Assembly: GCA_964494475.1 (NCBI GenBank)
Contig: CAZBRS010000022.1
Coordinates: forward strand, 18,960-82,959
DNA from: CAZBRS01 sp964494475
GTDB lineage: Bacteria; Myxococcota_A; UBA9042; CAZBRS01
Length of the DNA stretch: 64,000 nucleotides
Direction of reading: 5' to 3'
The notes under the pieces were generated by a model. It saw nothing but the letters and a program-made list of their open reading frames with translations, searched no databases and had not been told where the DNA came from. This document shows, piece by piece, positions 26,201 to 34,219 of this stretch. Made by a program: the position numbers and the translations under genes. The number at the start of each line of letters is the position of its first letter. Position 1 is the stretch's first letter.

Positions 26201-29200
26201 GCATTGCCGTCGTTGCACGTGAGGGTGATCGTGAACGTGCACACGCCCGTGGCCGAGTTGCACGCGTCGGTGGTGCACTCGTTGTCGTCGTCGCAGGCAC
26301 GCGGTGTGTTCTTGCAGGTGCCCGTCAACGCGTCGCACACGTCGATGGTGCACGGCACGTTGTCGTTGCACGTGCGCGTCGTGTGCACGCACGACCCGTT
26401 GTCGACGTCGCAGGCGTCCTGCGTGCACGGATCGGTGTCGGCGCAGTTGACCAGATCGTGCGTGCAGATGCTGCCGAGCACGCCGTCGACGGTGCAGGGG
26501 TTGTGGTCGTCGCAGCACGCCAGGCGCCAGGTGTGCACGCAGTCGCCGGCGACGCAGGCGTCGTCGGTGCACGCCTCGCCGTCGTCGCAGTTACGGGCCA
26601 CGCTCTCGCACAGGTTCGTGGCCGGATTGCAGGCGTCGGTGGTGCAGGGGTCGCCGTCGGTGCAGGCGCGGGCCACGTAGTCGCAGACGCCGGTCTCGGA
26701 GTCGCAGGTGTCGGCCGTGCAGGGGTTCTCGTCGTCGCACACCTTGTCCAGGTAGGCGCACTCGCCCGTGGCCGGCACGCACGAGTCGGTCGTGCACCAG
26801 TCGTCGTCGTCGCAGAGCTCGGCCACGAACAAGCAGGCGCCCGACGTGGAGTCGCACGCATCGTCGGTGCAGGCGTTGCTGTCGTCGCAAGCCACCGGAG
26901 TGTGATGGCAGAGGCCGTCGGCCGGCGTGCACGTGTCGGTGGTGCAGAGGTCCTGGTCGTTGCACGAGATCGGCTGGAAGATGCAGCCGCCGGTGGCGGC
27001 GTTGCACGTATCGGTCGTGCACTTGTTGCTGTCGTCGCACACCTTCGCGGTCGAGGTGCACGCACCGCCCGGCAGCTGCGCCTCGAGGGTGCACAGGTTG
27101 CCGTCGTCGGCGCACGGGATGAGGGTGTGCGTGCAGTTTCCGGTGGCGGGCTCGCAGGCGTCGCGGGTGTAGTCGTTGCCGTCGTTGCAGTTCTTCTCGG
27201 TCGAACGGCACTGGTCGACCAACGGATCGCACGCGTCGTCGGTGCACCGGTTGCCGTCGTTGCAGACACGATCGGCCGTGGTGCAGCCGAGGATCGGATC
27301 GCACGACGCGAGCTTGCACGCAGGCGGCACGGGGCAGGAGCGCGGCACGAAGACGCAGCCGCCGAAGTACGGGTCGCAGGCGTCGTCGGTGCAGGCGCTG
27401 CTGTCGTCGCAGGCGATGGGCGTGTACTCGCAGTAGTCGCCGTTGACCGGATCGGTGATGAGCTCGTCGGCGGTGCAGGCGTTGTCGTCACCGCAGCCCG
27501 TGACCTGGTGCTCGCAGAGGCCGGAGAACTCGTCGCACGAGTCGGCAGTGTTGGGATCGGCGTCGTTGCAGTTCTTGGCGCGGTGCAGGCAGCCCCCGGC
27601 CAGATCGCAGACGTCGTCGGTGCACAGGTCACCGTCGTCGCAGTCGAGATCGGTGTAGGCGCACTCGCACACGTCGCCGTTGACGACCGGCGTGTCGGTG
27701 GTGCAGGGGTCGCCGTCGAAGCACGCCACGGGGGAGGCCCTGCAGGCCCCGGTGTTCACGTCGCAGGCGTCGATCGTGCAGGGGTCCTCATCGTCGCACA
27801 CCTTGAGGTCGTGGGAGCACTCGCCCGTGGCCTCGCACGCGTCGGTGGTGCAGGCGTTGGCGTCGTCGCAGTTCTTGCCGGTGTAGCGGCACTGGCCCGT
27901 AGCGGGATTGCAATCGTCGAGGGTGCAGAGGTTGGTGTCGTCGCACTCGCGCTCGGGGTGCAGGCAGGCGCCGTTCGGCGCCAACTCCTCGAACGTGCAC
28001 TTGTTGCCGTCGTCGGGGCACTCCTTCAGCACGAACTTGCACTGCCCGTCGGCCGGCTCGCAGTAGTCGTTGGTGGTGGCGTTGTTGTCGTTGCAGACCA
28101 GGTCGACGTGCAGGCACACGCCCGTGGCGAGGTCGCAGGTGTCGGCCGTGCAGGGGTTCGCGTCGTCGCAGGTCTTGGCGACCTCGGAGCACCCGGTGCC
28201 GGGGAGGCAGGCCGCCACGTGGCAGCGGTCGCTCGGCGCGCAGAGCACCTCGGCGTGGAGGCACTGGCCGTTGGCCGAGTTGCACGAGTCGATGGTGCAG
28301 GCGTTCGCGTCGTTGCAGTTCGTGCCGGCATAGGTGCAGGGGTCGACCGCGCCGAACGGGTTGCCCGTGATGGTGCCCGAGAGGCACGGGTTCGAGGTAT
28401 CGCACGCGACCCACTGGTGCACGCAGGCGCCCGTGCCGGGCGTGCAGGAGTCGGCCGTGCGCGGGTTGTTGTCGTTGCACGTGTTCGCGATGTTGAAGCA
28501 CGTGCCGTTGCTCGCGTTGCAGAAGTCGATGGTGCAGGCGTTCGCGTCGTCGCAGTTGGACTCGGCGTGCTGGCAGACGCCCACTCCACCCACCTCGGCG
28601 CAGGTGTCCAGCGTGCAGGGGTTGCCGTCGTCGCAGGGCAGCGGCCGGAAGACGCACGCGCCCGTGGTCGGGTCGCAGAAGTCGGTGGTGCACACGCTGC
28701 CGTCGCTGCAGACCGTGGCGACGTACTCGCACGCGCCGGTGGTCGGGTTGCACGAGTCGGTGGTGCACTTGCTGGCATCGGCGCAGCTCTTCAGGCTGTT
28801 CACGCAGCCGCCGGTGGCCGGATCGCAGTAGTCGGTGGTGCACGGGCTGGCGTCGGCGCAGTTGGTGGCGTCGTGGTTGCACGCGCCCAGGGCGTCGAGG
28901 CGCTCGGTGGTGCAGGGGTTGCCGTCGTCGGGGCAGGGCACGAGCTTGCTGTTGTCGCAGGCGCCCGTGGCCGTGACGCACTCGTCGATGGTCATGGGGT
29001 TCGTGTCGTCGCAGACTCGGCTCACGTGCCGGCAGGCGCCGTTCACGGGGTTGCACGAGTCGGTGGTGCACAGGTTCGGCACGCCGGCCAGGTCGAGGTC
29101 GGTGCAGTCGACCGCCGTGAGCTCGCAGCCCGTGTCGGGGTCGCACGAGGCCAGCGAGCAGCCGTCGGGGGGCAGGCACGCCTTCTGCGAGTGGATGCAC

Positions 29201-32200
29201 TCGCCGTTGTAGGCGTTGCACGAGTCGACGGTGCACGCGTTGGCGTCGTCGCACGACACGGGCGTGTTGGTGCACGTGGTGCCGTTCAGGACATCGGTGG
29301 TGCAGGGGTCGTTGTCGTCGCAGCCCACCACGACGTGCTTGCACTGCCCGTTGGCGGCGTTGCACGAGTCGGCGGTGTTCGGGTTGTTGTCGTCGCAGTC
29401 GATGGTCTCGTGTCGGCAGGTGCCGTTCGGCAGGCACGAGTCGACCGTGCAGAGGTCGGTGTCGGCGCAGTCCTTGGCCGTGAACACGCACGCCCCCGTG
29501 GTCGCGTTGCACGAGTCGTTGGTGCAGAAGTTGCCGTCGGTGCAGAGCTTCTGCTCGAAGAGACACGTACCGGTGGCCTGGTCGCACGAGTCGTTGGTGC
29601 AGGGGTTCGGGTCGGCGCAGACCAGCGGAACGTGCTCGCACTCGCCGGTGGTGGCGTTGCACGAGTCGGCGGTGCAGAGCGAGGCGTCGCCGCAGGCCTT
29701 GGCCGTGTGCTCGCACGAGCCCGTGAGCTGGTTGCACCAGTCGTAGGTGCAGCCCGTGCTGTCGTCGCACGAGATGAGCGGGTGGTAGCAGGTGCCGTCG
29801 ACGCCCAGGAACTCGTCGGTGCACGGGTTGCCGTCGTCGGGGCAGTCCTTCTGCGGGTGGTAGCAGAAGTCCTCGAGGGGATTGCCGAGCAGGGGATCGC
29901 ACACGTCGAGCGTCTGGGGGTCGGCGTCGACGCAGTCGACCGGCGCGTTGGTGCACGCACCGTTTTCGGGCAGGCAGGCGTCCACGGTGCACACGTCGGC
30001 GTCGTCGCAGGTGCGGGCCGTGACCTGGCAGCCCAGGTTCTTGTCGCACGACGGCGTGAAGCAGGCGTTCGGCGCGGTGCACACGATGGTCTTGTTGCGG
30101 CACTGCCCGTTCGACGGGTTGCACGTGTCGGCGGTGCAGGCGTTGCCGTCGCCGCAGTCCTTGGGCGCGTACTCGCAGTGGCAGGTCTCGACGCCATCGC
30201 ACGTGCCGCCGGCGGCGTCGACCAGCGAGTCGACCGTGCAGGGGTTCTTGTCGTCGCAGTTGCAGAACGGGTGCAGGCACGTGCCCGTGAGCGGGTCGCA
30301 GCTGTCGCAGGTCTTGCCGTTGCCGTCGTCGCAGTCCTTGGCCGCGTAGGTGCAGGCGCCCGTGGAGTAGTTGCAGAAGTCGTTGGTGCAGGGGTTCGTG
30401 TCGGCGCACGCGATGAGCACGTTCTGGCACTCGCCCGTGGCCTCGTTGCAGCCGTCGACGGTGCAGGGGTTCTGGTCGTCGCAGTAGCGGGGCGTGTAGG
30501 AGCAGGAGCCCGTGGCCGGGTTGCACACGTCGTCGGTGCACTTGCGGCTGTCGTCGCACGCGGTGAGCGCGTGCGCGCAGAGGCCGGTCTCGGGCACGCA
30601 GGTGTCGACGGTGCAGAGGCTGCCGTCGGTGCAGCTCTTCTCGACCGTGTCGCAGCCGCCGGTGATCTGGTTGCACGTCTCGAGGGTGCACAGGTTGGCG
30701 TCGGCGCAGACCTTGGGCGTGTGGAGGCACTCGCCGGCGGGGCCCACGGACTCGACCGTGCAGGGGTTGCCGTCGTCGGTGCAGGCGATGGGCTGGTTCA
30801 CGCAGAGACCCGTGACCGTGTCGCAGTAGTCGAGCGTGTTGGGGTTCGTGTCGGCGCAGCTCTTGGCCGTGTACTGGCAGGCTCCGGTGCCCGACAGGCA
30901 CGAATCGGTGGTGCAGAGCGACTGGTCGTCGCACACCTTCTGGACGTTGACGCAGCCGGTGGCCGGTACGCACGTATCGATAGTGCACGCCTGGCCGTCG
31001 GTGCAGTCGATGCCGTCGAAGCGGCACTCGCCCGAGGACTCGTCGCACGAATCGGTGGTGCACAGGTCTTCGTCGGCGCAGACCACGGGCTCGTGCGCGC
31101 ACATCTCTTCTTCTTCGTCGTACGAGTCGAGCGTGCAGGGATCGTCGTCGTCGCAGTCGCACACGCCGGTGTCGGTGAACTCGCAGTTGCCGTTCAGGGG
31201 ATTGCAGAGGTCGACCGTGCAGGTGTTCAGGTCGTCGCACACTTTATCGTAGTACTCGCACGCGCCCGTGATGGGGTTGCACGAGTCGGTGGTGCACTTG
31301 TCGGGGTCGATGCACTGCTTGAGGGCGTGCTGGCAGCCGAACTTGGGATCGCAGGTGTCCGTGGAGCAGGGGTTGTTGTCGTTGCAGTCGAGCTGGGTGT
31401 AGGCGCAATTGCCGGTCAGCGGGTTGCAGGCGTCGCCGAGCGTGCAAACGTTGTCGTCGAAGCAGTTCTTTTCGCGGTGCGTGCAGATGCCGTTCACGAG
31501 CAGCTCGGTGGTGCAGAGCTTGCCGTCGTCGGGGCACGGGACGTTGGTGTACTGGCAGACGCCGGTGGCCTGCTCGCAGTAGTCGAAGGTGTTGAGGTTC
31601 GAGTCGTCGCACATGGGCGGTATGTGCTCGCACTCGCCCGTGTTGGGGTTGCAGGCGTCGGCCGTGCAGAGATCGGGCGCGGTGGCGCCGCCCTCGGTCG
31701 TGAAGTAGTCGGTGCAGTCGCGGGCCACGTTGGCGCAGCCGGTGACCTTGTCGCACGAGTCGACGGTGCAGCCGTTGCCGTCGCTGCAGGTGAGCGGATC
31801 GAAGGTGCAACCGCCCGTGACCTGGTCGCAGGTGTCGGCGGTGCAGGCGTCGTTGTCGTTGCAGACCACCGGCACGTGCGCGACGCCCGTGATCGGGTCG
31901 CAAGCGTCGGAGGTGCAGGCGTTGTTGTCGTCGAGCTCGAGGGGCGTGTTCTGGCACCCGGCCTGCTTGTTGCAGCTGTCGAGGGTGCAGGCGGTGTTGT
32001 CGTTGCAGTTGCGTGGCACGTGCACGCAGCCGCCGGTGGCCGCGGCGCACGAGTCGACGGTGCAGGCGTCGTTGTCGTTGCAGGTGTTCGTCACGTGCGT
32101 GCACGCGCCGGTCGAGGGCTCGCAGGCGTCGATGGTGCAGGGGTCTTCGTCGGCGCAGTCCTTCTTGATGGGCGCCACGCAGCCGATGTCGGACACGCAG

Positions 32201-34053
32201 TACGTGGTGTAGCAGAGGTTCGGCGGGTTGCAGATGACGGGGTTGTGGTAGATGCCCTGCTTGGTCGAGCAGCCGTCGTCGGTGCAGAGGTCGGCGTCGT
32301 CGGGATCGATGGGGTAGTGCGTGCACTGGTCGAGGAAGCACACGTCGTTGGTGCAGGCGTTGCCGTCGTCGCAGCCGGTGTCGAAGTCGTGGACGACCAC
32401 GCCGGTGAGCGGGTCGCAGTAGTCCTTCGAGCACTCCTGGAGGTCGTCGAGATCGGGGGGCGTGTGCAGGCACTGGCCGGTGGCGGGATCGCACGCGTCG
32501 AGGGTGCACTTGTCATCGTCGAGGCACGACTTGTCTTCGTGCTGGCAGGTCGAGCCCTCGCACAGATCGAGCGTGCACTTGTTCTGGTCGTCGCACGTGA
32601 AGGTGTGCGTGCAGCCGTCGGCCTGGGTGCAGGCGTCGACGGTGCAGCCGTTGCCGTCGTCGCAGGGGTCGGCCTCGTGGGTGCACTTGTCGGCGGTGGT
32701 GGCCTCGGGGTCGCAGGCGTCGACGGTGCAGCGGTTCTGGTCGTTGCAGGAGCGGTCGGCGTTCACGCACTGGCCGTCGGCGGGGTTGCACGAGTCGTCG
32801 GTGCAGGGGTCGGTGTCGGCGCAGTTCTTGCTGACGTACTGATAGCCGTTGACGGGGTCGCACGAGTCGATGGTGCACGGGTTGCCGTCATCGGCGGGAT
32901 CGGACTGGTAGACGCAGCCCTCGGTCGGCTTGCACTGGGACTTCTGGCACGGCACCGGCGCGCACGTGATGGAGTTGAAGATGCACTGGTTCGTGGTGCC
33001 GCCCAGGTAGACGCACTTGCCCGCCAGGCACTTGTTGACCGACAGGCAGTCGTCGTCGAGATCGCAGGACAGGCAGAGGGGGTGGTTCGGGCAGAGCTCG
33101 CAGTCGGGGATGTGCTCGCAGCCCGTGGCCGAGACGCACTGGTCGAAGGTGCACTCGTCGTTGTCGTCGCAGTCGATGGCGTCGTGGTGCACGCCGTCGA
33201 TGGGGTTGCAGTAGTCGTCGGTGCAGGCGTCGAGGTCGTCGTAGGTCGAGGCCTCGAGGGCCGTGTGCTGGCACTGGCCCGTGGCGGGCAGGCAGGCGTC
33301 GGTGGTGCAGGCGTTGCCGTCGGTGCAGTTGACCGGCGAGTTGTCGCACTCGCCCACGCCGTCTTGGTTCTGGTCGCCCAGGCAGTTGTCGGAGGTGCAG
33401 TTGTCGCCGTCGGCGCAGCTGTAGGGCTTGAAGGAGCAGGTGGAGCCGGTGAGGGTGCACTCGGGATTGGCCGCGGGGCACGGCACGCAGTCGTCGACCG
33501 TGCACATGAGGCTGTCGTCGCACTCGGTGTCGGACGAGCAGGCCAGGCACTCGATCGAGGGGTTCGGCTCGAAGCGGCAGCCCGTCACGGGCGAGCAGCT
33601 GTCGATCGTGCAGGCCAGGCCGTCGTCGCAGACGAGCGGCGCGGAGATGCAGGTGTTCTGCACGCACGACCACACCTTGCAGGGATCGTCGGTGCCGCAG
33701 TCTTCCGCGGCCGTCTCGGGCGTGCAGGTGACCGGGGGCACGTCGGTCTCGAGCCCGTCGTCGGGCTCGACCTCCTCGGGCTGCGCGTCGTCGCCGGAGC
33801 CGCCGTCGTCGGCCTCGGCGTCGCCGGGCTCGGAGACGTCGAGGTCGGCTTTGTCGTCGCCCACGTCGTCCTTGTCGATGGGGTCCTTGTCCGGGACGTC
33901 GGGCACTTCGGCGGCGTCGGGCTGAATGTCGACCTTGGCGTCCTGCTCGGGCCCGGTGTCGACGGTGTCTCCCGCGGAGGTTCCCCCCCCGCACGCGAGC
34001 GCGAACACGAGCACCAGACCAACGACCGCCAGGTTCCGACGACACGACTTCAT
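23260..34053 (-). CDS. Giant surface lipoprotein of about 130 CTDC cysteine repeats
   Basis: 3597 residues in one uninterrupted frame. The signal peptide has a lipobox (FALAC, Cys21). Residues 22 to about 110 are an acidic Asp/Glu/Pro linker. From there to the end the protein is built of units of about 25 residues with consensus C-x-D-x-x-x-CTxDxC-x5-G-x-C, by hand parsing about 130 copies. This is the Dictyostelium CTDC repeat (Pfam Dicty_CTDC, PF00526), known from slime-mould extracellular matrix proteins. The units are Asp-rich and each should be disulfide-stapled, so a long Ca2+-binding, rod-like surface fibre or adhesin is inferred. There is no catalytic domain and no C-terminal anchor (it ends in FDFLIQ). 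It has its own promoter at 34098-34126 and GGGAGG before the ATG. Confidence 0.93.
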   Translation of the reverse strand: MKSCRRNLAVVGLVLVFALACGGGTSAGDTVDTGPEQDAKVDIQPDAAEVPDVPDKDPIDKDDVGDDKADLDVSEPGDAEADDGGSGDDAQPEEVEPDDGLETDVPPVTCTPETAAEDCGTDDPCKVWSCVQNTCISAPLVCDDGLACTIDSCSPVTGCRFEPNPSIECLACSSDTECDDSLMCTVDDCVPCPAANPECTLTGSTCSFKPYSCADGDNCTSDNCLGDQNQDGVGECDNSPVNCTDGNACTTDACLPATGQCQHTALEASTYDDLDACTDDYCNPIDGVHHDAIDCDDNDECTFDQCVSATGCEHIPDCELCPNHPLCLSCDLDDDCLSVNKCLAGKCVYLGGTTNQCIFNSITCAPVPCQKSQCKPTEGCVYQSDPADDGNPCTIDSCDPVNGYQYVSKNCADTDPCTDDSCNPADGQCVNADRSCNDQNRCTVDACDPEATTADKCTHEADPCDDGNGCTVDACTQADGCTHTFTCDDQNKCTLDLCEGSTCQHEDKSCLDDDKCTLDACDPATGQCLHTPPDLDDLQECSKDYCDPLTGVVVHDFDTGCDDGNACTNDVCFLDQCTHYPIDPDDADLCTDDGCSTKQGIYHNPVICNPPNLCYTTYCVSDIGCVAPIKKDCADEDPCTIDACEPSTGACTHVTNTCNDNDACTVDSCAAATGGCVHVPRNCNDNTACTLDSCNKQAGCQNTPLELDDNNACTSDACDPITGVAHVPVVCNDNDACTADTCDQVTGGCTFDPLTCSDGNGCTVDSCDKVTGCANVARDCTDYFTTEGGATAPDLCTADACNPNTGECEHIPPMCDDSNLNTFDYCEQATGVCQYTNVPCPDDGKLCTTELLVNGICTHREKNCFDDNVCTLGDACNPLTGNCAYTQLDCNDNNPCSTDTCDPKFGCQHALKQCIDPDKCTTDSCNPITGACEYYDKVCDDLNTCTVDLCNPLNGNCEFTDTGVCDCDDDDPCTLDSYDEEEEMCAHEPVVCADEDLCTTDSCDESSGECRFDGIDCTDGQACTIDTCVPATGCVNVQKVCDDQSLCTTDSCLSGTGACQYTAKSCADTNPNTLDYCDTVTGLCVNQPIACTDDGNPCTVESVGPAGECLHTPKVCADANLCTLETCNQITGGCDTVEKSCTDGSLCTVDTCVPETGLCAHALTACDDSRKCTDDVCNPATGSCSYTPRYCDDQNPCTVDGCNEATGECQNVLIACADTNPCTNDFCNYSTGACTYAAKDCDDGNGKTCDSCDPLTGTCLHPFCNCDDKNPCTVDSLVDAAGGTCDGVETCHCEYAPKDCGDGNACTADTCNPSNGQCRNKTIVCTAPNACFTPSCDKNLGCQVTARTCDDADVCTVDACLPENGACTNAPVDCVDADPQTLDVCDPLLGNPLEDFCYHPQKDCPDDGNPCTDEFLGVDGTCYHPLISCDDSTGCTYDWCNQLTGSCEHTAKACGDASLCTADSCNATTGECEHVPLVCADPNPCTNDSCDQATGTCLFEQKLCTDGNFCTNDSCNATTGACVFTAKDCADTDLCTVDSCLPNGTCRHETIDCDDNNPNTADSCNAANGQCKHVVVGCDDNDPCTTDVLNGTTCTNTPVSCDDANACTVDSCNAYNGECIHSQKACLPPDGCSLASCDPDTGCELTAVDCTDLDLAGVPNLCTTDSCNPVNGACRHVSRVCDDTNPMTIDECVTATGACDNSKLVPCPDDGNPCTTERLDALGACNHDATNCADASPCTTDYCDPATGGCVNSLKSCADASKCTTDSCNPTTGACEYVATVCSDGSVCTTDFCDPTTGACVFRPLPCDDGNPCTLDTCAEVGGVGVCQHAESNCDDANACTIDFCNASNGTCFNIANTCNDNNPRTADSCTPGTGACVHQWVACDTSNPCLSGTITGNPFGAVDPCTYAGTNCNDANACTIDSCNSANGQCLHAEVLCAPSDRCHVAACLPGTGCSEVAKTCDDANPCTADTCDLATGVCLHVDLVCNDNNATTNDYCEPADGQCKFVLKECPDDGNKCTFEELAPNGACLHPERECDDTNLCTLDDCNPATGQCRYTGKNCDDANACTTDACEATGECSHDLKVCDDEDPCTIDACDVNTGACRASPVACFDGDPCTTDTPVVNGDVCECAYTDLDCDDGDLCTDDVCDLAGGCLHRAKNCNDADPNTADSCDEFSGLCEHQVTGCGDDNACTADELITDPVNGDYCEYTPIACDDSSACTDDACDPYFGGCVFVPRSCPVPPACKLASCDPILGCTTADRVCNDGNRCTDDACDPLVDQCRSTEKNCNDGNDYTRDACEPATGNCTHTLIPCADDGNLCTLEAQLPGGACTSTAKVCDDSNKCTTDTCNAATGGCIFQPISCNDQDLCTTDTCTPADGLCHHTPVACDDSNACTDDACDSTSGACLFVAELCDDDDWCTTDSCVPATGECAYLDKVCDDENPCTADTCDSETGVCDYVARACTDGDPCTTDACNPATNLCESVARNCDDGEACTDDACVAGDCVHTWRLACCDDHNPCTVDGVLGSICTHDLVNCADTDPCTQDACDVDNGSCVHTTRTCNDNVPCTIDVCDALTGTCKNTPRACDDDNECTTDACNSATGVCTFTITLTCNDGNACTTDACVPATGVCDYGEKNCSDGNPLTADGCNPSDGTCLHGVCLDDGNPCTLAPIFTTSGCMYPAVACEPSTAVCQVNACNPATGSCQPKGRCDDDNVCTADACNAVSGACTNTVLPCTDANDCTYDHCDALLGCLHETIDGCCNVDDDCVDANDLCRLGTCLDGTCEFERKDCTDTDECTVDLCDIETGVCKNDPKDCDDDDACTTDSCDAGTCANDPIADCCTTDAECGDPLADLCLLSAECVDNQCVLDEVTCPDDGLACTIAVCNAGTGACDPEPFVCTPPDACQISACIEAEGGCVDYPLACGDADPCTVDSCDPEAAGDACLHTAIPDCTVGQCTADGDCFDDDPCTASRCVNKVCVHGPKCDDGSICTNELCDVVTGVCTYNDVDCGPDASSCLKSACNEITGCGSVDSGVCADANPCTRDVCTAGAGSTYTCAHPGTCDDSDACTIDTCSPTGACSHTAKCDDLDPCTVDGCFANLDGTTTCSTVAKCADTNPCTADQCHPTTGACSYTDAAICPAGGCGYTQLCIYDGAGGYSCNANAVCADGNPCTVDACQPNGTCTHVAEPGCTGCAADVDCTPSDPCDAGKCVGGTCVYSDRCDDENACTTDTCLPFTTACLNVAISCDDNDKCTTDSCLPASGCKHLAACDDDDPCTTDSCAAATGACTHGDTCDDDDPCTNDSCDPVTGACTNVKPCDDGNPCTLDSCVAATGACVYEENPCDDGDLCTFDTCEVPGGCVHDAVVRGCDDGSPCTIDSCNPLTGACEADAVVCAAANKCELALCDPATGACRVTTMPCYDDNACTADSCNPATGCVFTPNSAAPGCLPGSCGQEDPTGVCDVYGPLQPGVCTIATGQCAVESFLDGCVGVGCSYAEISVGAGGLTCSTTLTDCGDGDPCTLDTCVSGVTIGDPCGHLPLIDCDGCTAHSDCGDGDACTVNSCNFATGACTMLPLTCPAGMVCSPVSGCTFDFLIQ
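27101..31532 (-). repeat. Higher-order repeat (12-unit, about 0.9 kb) inside the giant gene
   Basis: Four variant unit types recur in a fixed order: A (x-PP-x-x-C... without the CTxD core), one normal unit, B (NPxTxD instead of PCTxD), C (PDDGN-x-CTxE-x-L), five normal units, B, D (a longer unit with an inserted loop), one normal unit, then A again. The C-type anchor ccgtcgtcgg occurs at 27101, 28007, 28922, 29831, 30770 and 31523. The spacings are 906, 915, 909, 939 and 753 bases, all multiples of three; the last cycle has ten units. The order is strict over at least three consecutive cycles and decays on both sides. Confidence 0.85.
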
Positions 34054-34097
34054 ACTGAGCCTCCCTGCCCGGGTACATGCGCAAAAAATACCGCTTC

Positions 34098-34126
34098 AGT
34101 TTAGCCGATCCCGGCGGCGAGTCCAA
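34098..34126 (-). promoter_or_regulatory. Candidate promoter of the giant repeat lipoprotein
   Basis: TTGGAC (complement of 34121-34126), 17 bases, TAAACT (complement of 34098-34103), 45 bases upstream of ATG 34053. A TAAACT -10 also occurs before the porin gene at 44.3 kb. Confidence 0.5.
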
Positions 34127-34219
34127 GCCCGTTTTCGTAGTGGAGTCGCCAAGGAGGCTGAAGTATTGTTCGGCGACGCGCCGGCGGGGGCCGACGCCGC
34201 GACGGGGGAGGATCACATC

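Noticed and set aside
23260..34053. CRISPR-like repetitive DNA
   Set aside because: The repeats are degenerate, in frame, with a period of about 75 bases and no unique spacers; they encode protein repeats.
23404..34104. A 3566-residue open frame on the plus strand, complementary to the giant repeat gene
   Set aside because: Its translation is Val/Ala/Arg/Gly-rich repeats without any domain and simply mirrors the G+C-rich codon pattern (GTCGTCGCA) of the true gene; it lacks a plausible start and signal.
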